Positions 32,577-36,150 of a stretch of 36,150 nucleotides of DNA are shown piece by piece. Every line of letters begins with the position of its first letter. The stretch's first letter is position 1. The notes under the pieces are model-generated. The model was not told the origin of the DNA. It saw only the letters and a program-made list of their open reading frames with translations, and did no database searches. The position numbers and the translations under genes were made by a program. The stretch comes from an uncultured Clostridia bacterium (GTDB lineage Bacteria > Bacillota > Clostridia > TANB77 > CAG-508), in NCBI GenBank assembly GCA_947167965.1, contig CAMVJW010000012.1, forward strand, positions 1 through 36,150, written 5' to 3'.

Positions 32577-32708
32577 ATGACTAGAAAAAAGTGCAAAAGA
32601 AAAAGCTCTTCAGATTTTCATAAGCTTATACATAAATTTTCAATCATCTTAGACAAAGTTTATAAGATTTTAAGAGTTATTGACCTTATTGTGAAATTGT
32701 TTCACTAG
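32577..32708 (+). CDS. 43-residue cationic amphipathic peptide, putative type I toxin (copy 1)
   Basis: Short ORF with an excellent SD (AAAGGAGGTG) and its own terminator. The peptide has a basic head (MTRKKCKRKSSS) and an amphipathic helix FHKLIHKFSIILDKVYKI continuing LRVIDLIVKLFH, with Leu/Ile/Val on one face and Lys/Arg/His on the other. Its paralogue at 33983-34114 shares KLIH, LDKVY, ILRVIDL and VKLFH. The layout around it matches the par/Fst type I toxin-antitoxin systems, but the sequence lacks Fst's single hydrophobic helix with a charged C-terminal tail. A membrane-active toxin is the leading inference; a secreted antimicrobial or regulatory peptide is the alternative. Confidence 0.7.
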   Translation: MTRKKCKRKSSSDFHKLIHKFSIILDKVYKILRVIDLIVKLFH

Positions 32709-32714
32709 TAAGGT

Positions 32715-32747
32715 AAAAAGCAGGCATGTTAGGATGCCTGCTTTTTT
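32715..32747. terminator. Bidirectional terminator of module 1
   Basis: AAAAAGCAGGCAT (32715-32727) pairs perfectly with 32734-32746, loop GTTAGG. The plus strand ends in T6 and the minus strand in T5, so it serves both the mRNA and the antisense RNA. Confidence 0.85.
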
Positions 32748-32775
32748 CGACCATTTATAATATGACTAGATATTA
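32715..32775 (-). ncRNA. Predicted ~60-nt antisense RNA of module 1
   Basis: Starts about 32775 from the promoter at 32782-32809 and ends at the shared terminator. Its 5' stem-loop pairs TAATAT with ATATTA and shows CUAGUC in the loop, complementary to the GACUAG just after the toxin AUG. It overlaps the mRNA 3' end and is complementary to the mRNA start region through the direct repeats. The size matches RNA II of pAD1 par (about 65 nt). Confidence 0.6.
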
Positions 32776-32781
32776 ATATTT

Positions 32782-32809
32782 ATTATACTATAAATATAAA
32801 AAATTGCAA
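32782..32809 (-). promoter_or_regulatory. Antisense promoter of module 1
   Basis: Minus strand TTGCAA (32809-32804), 16 bp, TATAAT (32787-32782), pointing towards the small ORF. Module 2 has the same boxes and the same 16-bp spacing. Confidence 0.7.
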
Positions 32810-32966
32810 CATTATTTTAAATATTTTTGCTAAGAATCGTTCGATTTTTTTCAACATTTTTCAATCTAAATATAATTTTAATTTATTTTTATTGATTTTT
32901 AATAAACTACCTATTATAATTCAAAATAGATAATATATTTATATTTGAGAAAGGTAGATAAAAATT

Positions 32967-33821
32967 ATGAATTTTATTAGATTTAATGCAACAGATGGGA
33001 TTGAGCTTGAAGGCTTATTATATGATGCAGGAAAAGAAAGCATTGTTATTAATATACATGGATGGGCTGGAAACTTTTACGAAAATTATTTTATTCAAGA
33101 AGAAGCATTAGCACTAAATAATAGCAATATCTCTTTTTTAACAATTAATAATAGAGGTCATGATTTTAAGTGTTATTTGACAAATACTGAAAATGGTAAT
33201 TCTATTGTTGGCGGTGGTTTATATGAAGATGCTTCAGAAAGTAAATATGACATTGAAGGAGCTATTAATTTTTGTAAATCAAAAGGTTATAAGAGAATTA
33301 TTCTTCAAGGTCACAGTTCTGGAGCTCAAAAAGTTATTAATTACGCTATAGAAAAGAACTATAAAGATGTTATACTTCTTTCTCCTGGTGATTTATATGA
33401 AGAAGCTAGAAGTTCAAATGATGTAGATATAGAAAGCCTTCAAATAACAGCTAAAAATCTTATTTCAGAAGGTAATGGTGATTCTAAGTTAGATATTCCT
33501 ATTTGGGACAATTATTTTACTGCAAAAACTTTTATTAATACTTTAGGAAAAGACGGATTTTCAGATGTATTTCCAATTATGAGAAAAGAAAAAAATCCAA
33601 TACTAGAAAAATATAATGGAAATTTGTTAATTGTAGTTGGAACAAATGATTCTTACTTGAATCCTTATTCCAATTATGAAGCCTTAGAAAAATGGCTAAA
33701 AAATAATTTTATTAATGCAAAAATTGATTATTTAAATTTAGAGGGGGAAACTCATTCTTTTACTAATAATACTGAAAACTTTGCAAAAAAACTTACAGAA
33801 ATGGTTTTAAAAATCCTTTAA
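32967..33821 (+). CDS. Alpha/beta-hydrolase-fold protein
   Basis: A 284-residue predicted serine hydrolase. HGWAGN (31-36) forms the oxyanion-hole region, GHSSG (115-119) the nucleophile elbow with Ser117, GTNDSYLN (about 228) the Asp, and GETHSFTN (about 263) the His. The layout resembles the DUF1749-like/esterase families, and the substrate is unknown. There is no signal peptide. It is a single gene with its own terminator, lying exactly between the two small-ORF modules on the same strand as their ORFs. The SD is weak (GAGAAAGGTAG, about 12 bases from the ATG). A role linked to the modules is possible but not shown. Confidence 0.85.
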   Translation: MNFIRFNATDGIELEGLLYDAGKESIVINIHGWAGNFYENYFIQEEALALNNSNISFLTINNRGHDFKCYLTNTENGNSIVGGGLYEDASESKYDIEGAINFCKSKGYKRIILQGHSSGAQKVINYAIEKNYKDVILLSPGDLYEEARSSNDVDIESLQITAKNLISEGNGDSKLDIPIWDNYFTAKTFINTLGKDGFSDVFPIMRKEKNPILEKYNGNLLIVVGTNDSYLNPYSNYEALEKWLKNNFINAKIDYLNLEGETHSFTNNTENFAKKLTEMVLKIL

Positions 33822-33845
33822 AACATTTAAAAACTTGTAACAATA

Positions 33846-33882
33846 AACACCACATAACTTAATTAATGTGGTGTTCTTTTTT
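33846..33882 (+). terminator. Terminator of the alpha/beta hydrolase gene
   Basis: AACACCACAT (33846-33855) pairs with ATGTGGTGTT (33866-33875), 10-nt loop, then CTTTTTT. Confidence 0.8.
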
Positions 33883-33936
33883 CTTCAAATATTTTTAAAC
33901 TTTCGGCAAATTATTACAAACCTTGCATTTTATACA

Positions 33937-33945
33937 TGTTATACT
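33937..33945 (+). promoter_or_regulatory. Extended -10 promoter of small-ORF module 2
   Basis: TGTTATACT: a TG-extended -10 box (TATACT at 33940-33945). Predicted transcription start about 33951, so the mRNA begins within the first direct repeat (UUAUGGCUAUU). Confidence 0.5.
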
Positions 33946-33961
33946 ATACTTATGGCTATTT

Positions 33962-33976
33962 ACCTCGAAATGAGGT
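33962..33976 (+). promoter_or_regulatory. SD-sequestering hairpin of module 2
   Basis: ACCTC (33962-33966) pairs with GAGGT (33972-33976) across GAAAT. The paired GAGG is the Shine-Dalgarno of the 43-codon ORF. Confidence 0.65.
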
Positions 33977-33982
33977 GATAAC

Positions 33983-34114
33983 ATGCCTAACAAACAACAA
34001 AAGAGAAAAGACTCTTTAAAATTTTGTAAACTAATACATAATATATTTTACTACTTAGATAAAGTTTATAGGATTTTAAGAGTTATTGACCTTCTTGTAA
34101 AATTATTTCATTGA
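33983..34114 (+). CDS. 43-residue cationic amphipathic peptide, putative type I toxin (copy 2)
   Basis: Paralogue of the peptide at 32577-32708 and the same length. It starts MPNKQQKRKDSLKF, then CKLIHNIFYYLDKVYRI and LRVIDLLVKLFH. Roughly 60 percent of positions are identical by eye, concentrated in the C-terminal helix (KLIH, LDKVY, ILRVIDL, VKLFH), while the N-terminal half and the codons of the start region differ. Codon-level divergence with a conserved C-terminal peptide supports translation and selection. The SD GAGGTG lies about seven bases from the ATG. The direct repeats of module 2 differ from those of module 1, so each antisense RNA would act only on its own mRNA. Confidence 0.72.
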   Translation: MPNKQQKRKDSLKFCKLIHNIFYYLDKVYRILRVIDLLVKLFH

Positions 34115-34120
34115 TAAAGA

Positions 34121-34154
34121 AAAAAGCAGTCATTTTGCGGATGTCTGCTTTTTT
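34121..34154. terminator. Bidirectional terminator of module 2
   Basis: AAAAAGCAGTCAT (34121-34133) pairs with ATGTCTGCTTTTT (34141-34153) with one mismatch; A-run and T-run on the outer arms allow termination on both strands. Confidence 0.8.
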
Positions 34155-34187
34155 ATGGCTATTGATAACATACCTAACATTATCAAT
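34121..34187 (-). ncRNA. Predicted ~65-nt antisense RNA of module 2
   Basis: Starts between 34187 and 34184 and ends at the shared terminator. The 5' stem ATTGATAA/TTATCAAT (34180-34187 with 34161-34168) shows an 11-nt loop containing UGUUAGGUAUG, complementary to the toxin start region; AUAGCCAUAA then matches the mRNA 5' end. Confidence 0.65.
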
Positions 34188-34190
34188 ACT

Positions 34191-34218
34191 ATTATACTCT
34201 AAATCAAAATATTTGCAA
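34191..34218 (-). promoter_or_regulatory. Antisense promoter of module 2
   Basis: Minus strand TTGCAA (34218-34213), 16 bp, TATAAT (34196-34191), the same boxes and spacing as in module 1. Confidence 0.72.
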
Positions 34219-34267
34219 TAATATTTTCTGAATTTGTTTGAAAATCGTTCGAGTTTTTTCGACATTT

Positions 34268-34315
34268 TTTAAATTTGGGACTGTCCTCAATTCGAAAGTC
34301 TGTCTCCAATTTAAA
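34268..34315. repeat. GGGAC-type inverted repeat after the hydrogenase gene
   Basis: TTTAAATTTGGGAC (34268-34281) and GTCTCCAATTTAAA (34302-34315) are imperfect inverted arms with an inner GGGACTGTCCT. It lies directly after the hydrogenase stop and may act as its terminator. It belongs to the same TGTCC-containing family as 10419-10528 and 12633-12687. Confidence 0.6.
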
Positions 34316-34316
34316 A

Positions 34317-36068
34317 TTATATATTGTATTTCTCTCTTTTGATATATTTTGTATGAAGAAGCTTTTCTGCTATTTCGCTTCCTGGTTTTTGTAAATAGTC
34401 TTCATAAATCTTCTTTACAACTGGATTTTCATGTGATTTTCTAATTAGTGATTTTTCATCTATTGAATATAATGCATTTGCACGTAATGCTCTTACATCA
34501 ACTTCTGAACGTATTTTAGATGATTTTATAGGTTGTCCTCCACCCATTACACATCCACCAGGACATGCCATTATTTCTACAAATTGATAATCTGCTTTTC
34601 CAGATTTAATTTCTTCTAATATTTCTCTTGCATTAGCTAAGCCACTTGCAGCAACTACTTTTAAATCTTTTCCTGCAATATTTACAGTAGCTCTTTTTAT
34701 TCCTTCTCCGCCTCTAACTTGTTCAAAATTAATTCTTGGTAAATCTTCACCAGTTAGTGTATCTTGAGCAGTTCTTAAAGCTGCTTCCATAACACCACCT
34801 GTTGTTCCAAATATTGCAGCTGCACCTGTTGCTTCTCCCATAGGAGAATCAAATTCTGAATCTTCTAAATCTGTAAACTCAATATTTGCTTGTTTTATCA
34901 TCCTTGCAAGTTCACGTGTTGTAATTACATTATCTACATTATATAAATCTTCATTTTTCATCTCATCACGCTGTCTTTCAAACTTTTTAGCAATGCATGG
35001 CATTACAGAAACCACATATATTTTTTTAGGGTCTATTCCTTCTTTTTCAGCATAATAAGATTTTAATAATGCTCCAAACATTTCGTGTGGTGATTTGCAA
35101 CTAGATAGATGTGGTAATAATTCAGGGTAATTCATCTCAATAAATTTTATCCATCCTGGGCTACATGATGTAATCATTGGAATGTGTTCATTTTTAGTAA
35201 ATCTTTCGATAAATTCATTAGCTTCTTCCATAATTGTAAAGTCTGCACCAGTATTTGTATCAAATACTTTATCAAATCCAAGTCTTTTTAAGGCTGTTAC
35301 CATCTTTCCTGTAACATTTGTGCCTATTTCCATTCCAAATTCTTCACCTAATGCTACTCTTACAGCTGGAGCTGTTTGAACAATAACAACAGTTTCTGGA
35401 TCTTGCAGCTTTTTCCAAACTTCTTCTGTTGTATCTTTTTCATGTAACGCTCCTGTTGGGCAAGCTTCAATACATTGTCCACAAAATGTACAATTTACAT
35501 CATTTAAAGACTTCTCATTTGTAGTTGATATACAAGATTCAAAACCTCTATTTATACATTCAATTGCTCCTATTTTTTGGACATTTTTACATGCTGCAGT
35601 ACATCTTCTACATAGAATACATTTATCAGCATCTCTAACTATTGATGGTGATAAATCATCAACTTTATGTGATTGAATTTCTCCTTCAAATTCTATATCT
35701 TGAATATTAAATCTTTTACATAAATCTTGTAACTCACAATTTCCATTTCTTATACATTTTAAGCAATCTATTTTATGATTTGAAACAATCAAATCTAAAA
35801 CAACTCTTCTTGCTTCAACAACTTCAGGTGTATTTGTATGTACTACCATTCCTTCTTCAACTTTAGTAATACAAGAAGTAGCAAATCCACGTCTTCCTTC
35901 TACTTCTACAATACACATTCTACAATCTCCAACTTCATTTATTTCTTTTAAGAAACAAAGTGTTGGAATATCTATTCCTGCTTTTCTTGCAGCTTCAAGA
36001 ATTGTAGTACCTTTTTGCACTTGTATATTTTGGTTGTCTATAGTTAAATTAACTAGATTTTCTTCCAT
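34317..36068 (-). CDS. [FeFe] hydrogenase catalytic subunit, HndD/HydA type
   Basis: Catalytic subunit that makes or consumes H2, probably as part of a multimeric NAD(P)H/ferredoxin-linked hydrogenase. The 583-residue protein has an N-terminal [2Fe-2S] domain (C38, C49, C52, C66), a His/Cys [4Fe-4S] site (H98, C102, C105, C111), two [4Fe-4S] motifs (C150-C153-C156-C160 and C193-C196-C199-C203) and the H-cluster motifs TSCSPGW (300-306), MPCIAKKFE (356-364) and MACPGGC with GGGQP (500-513). The first H-cluster motif has Ser where TSCCPGW is canonical. A short C-terminal extension replaces the SSU domain. SD GGAGG; the upstream 82 bp hold no clear promoter, so HydB/HydC-like genes probably precede it outside the window. 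Confidence 0.94.
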   Translation of the reverse strand: MEENLVNLTIDNQNIQVQKGTTILEAARKAGIDIPTLCFLKEINEVGDCRMCIVEVEGRRGFATSCITKVEEGMVVHTNTPEVVEARRVVLDLIVSNHKIDCLKCIRNGNCELQDLCKRFNIQDIEFEGEIQSHKVDDLSPSIVRDADKCILCRRCTAACKNVQKIGAIECINRGFESCISTTNEKSLNDVNCTFCGQCIEACPTGALHEKDTTEEVWKKLQDPETVVIVQTAPAVRVALGEEFGMEIGTNVTGKMVTALKRLGFDKVFDTNTGADFTIMEEANEFIERFTKNEHIPMITSCSPGWIKFIEMNYPELLPHLSSCKSPHEMFGALLKSYYAEKEGIDPKKIYVVSVMPCIAKKFERQRDEMKNEDLYNVDNVITTRELARMIKQANIEFTDLEDSEFDSPMGEATGAAAIFGTTGGVMEAALRTAQDTLTGEDLPRINFEQVRGGEGIKRATVNIAGKDLKVVAASGLANAREILEEIKSGKADYQFVEIMACPGGCVMGGGQPIKSSKIRSEVDVRALRANALYSIDEKSLIRKSHENPVVKKIYEDYLQKPGSEIAEKLLHTKYIKREKYNI

Positions 36069-36150
36069 TATCTTTCCTCCAAATTAACAAATAAGTTTAT
36101 ATTGTATAATTATATTAGTGTATAGCTTTAAATGGGCACTTAGCAATACA

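Larger units (their letters stand above)
32545..32770. repeat. Direct repeats flanking small ORF 1 (DRa/DRb type)
   Basis: AATATGACTAGA, covering the start codon, occurs at 32574-32585 and again identically at 32759-32770 behind the terminator. A shorter repeat CGrCCAT is at 32546-32552 and 32748-32754. Because the downstream copies are transcribed from the opposite strand, they make the antisense RNA complementary to the mRNA 5' end and initiation site. Confidence 0.75.
33950..34179. repeat. Direct repeats flanking small ORF 2 (DRa/DRb type)
   Basis: DRa TTATGGCTATT at 33950-33960 recurs identically at 34153-34163. DRb TGATAACATGCCTAACA at 33976-33992, spanning the start codon, recurs at 34163-34179 with one change (G to A in the ATG). 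The upstream copies flank the SD hairpin; the downstream copies encode the antisense RNA. Confidence 0.85.

Noticed and set aside
34083..34265. 60-codon minus-strand frame in module 2
   Set aside because: It lies antisense to the small ORF, terminator and antisense promoter, and has no SD; the small-ORF/antisense RNA interpretation explains the sequence better.
1..36150. tRNA, rRNA, insertion sequence, integrase or attachment site
   Set aside because: None was found; the intergenic palindromes are too short and lack a transposase gene.

Overview
The window looks like a chromosomal segment of an AT-rich, single-membrane anaerobic Firmicute of the class Clostridia. The grounds are very low GC, A/T-ending codons, strong AGGAGG-type Shine-Dalgarno (SD) sites, the rpsF-ssb-rpsR, rplI-dnaB-tilS and ftsH block, a long-form ribosome hibernation factor, SipW/TasA-type secretion genes and an [FeFe] hydrogenase. 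No genus can be named from the sequence alone. There are no tRNAs, rRNAs, CRISPR arrays, prophage or transposase genes. Almost everything is on the minus strand; the exceptions are a radical SAM gene, a GH25 lysozyme, an alpha/beta hydrolase and two 43-codon ORFs.

Layout, left to right. 1-3.2 kb: rpsR, ssb, rpsF and ftsH. 3.2-7.4 kb: a five-gene accessory block between ftsH and tilS (HTH-Rossmann protein, helical-repeat protein, small protein sharing a domain with the HTH protein, two tandem YgjV-like membrane proteins). It has two nearly identical perfect-consensus promoters with a shared operator-like dyad. 7.5-13.7 kb: tilS, dnaB, rplI, a five-unit 22-bp tandem repeat, gdpP, a small DUF6514-like gene and a membrane protein. 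13.75-14.3 kb: a gene-free, comparatively GC-rich, highly foldable stretch behind a strong promoter, a probable large structured ncRNA. 14.5-19.6 kb: M23 peptidase, hibernation factor, SWIM/SNF2 helicase. 19.7-22.5 kb: two SipW-type signal peptidases flanking two TasA-like proteins. 22.7-27.9 kb: radical SAM protein (probably leaderless), glyA, HerA-like ATPase, GH25 lysozyme, small membrane protein. 28.0-32.3 kb: a probable operon of Nudix, two metallo-beta-lactamase-fold hydrolases, M14 peptidase and VanZ-like protein. 32.5-34.3 kb: two paralogous small-ORF modules flanking an alpha/beta hydrolase. 34.3-36.1 kb: catalytic subunit of an [FeFe] hydrogenase, probably preceded by further subunits off the right edge.

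The most unusual content is the pair of modules at 32.53-32.81 and 33.94-34.22 kb. Each has a short mRNA encoding a 43-residue cationic amphipathic peptide, a hairpin hiding its Shine-Dalgarno site, a shared bidirectional terminator, a convergent promoter for a ~60-nt antisense RNA, and direct repeats that make the antisense RNA complementary to the 5' end and start codon of the mRNA. This is the architecture known from the par/Fst type I toxin-antitoxin system of plasmid pAD1, but the peptide does not look like Fst. Second in interest are the unassigned ncRNA and the recurring TTGCAA -35 box at seven promoters of the window.
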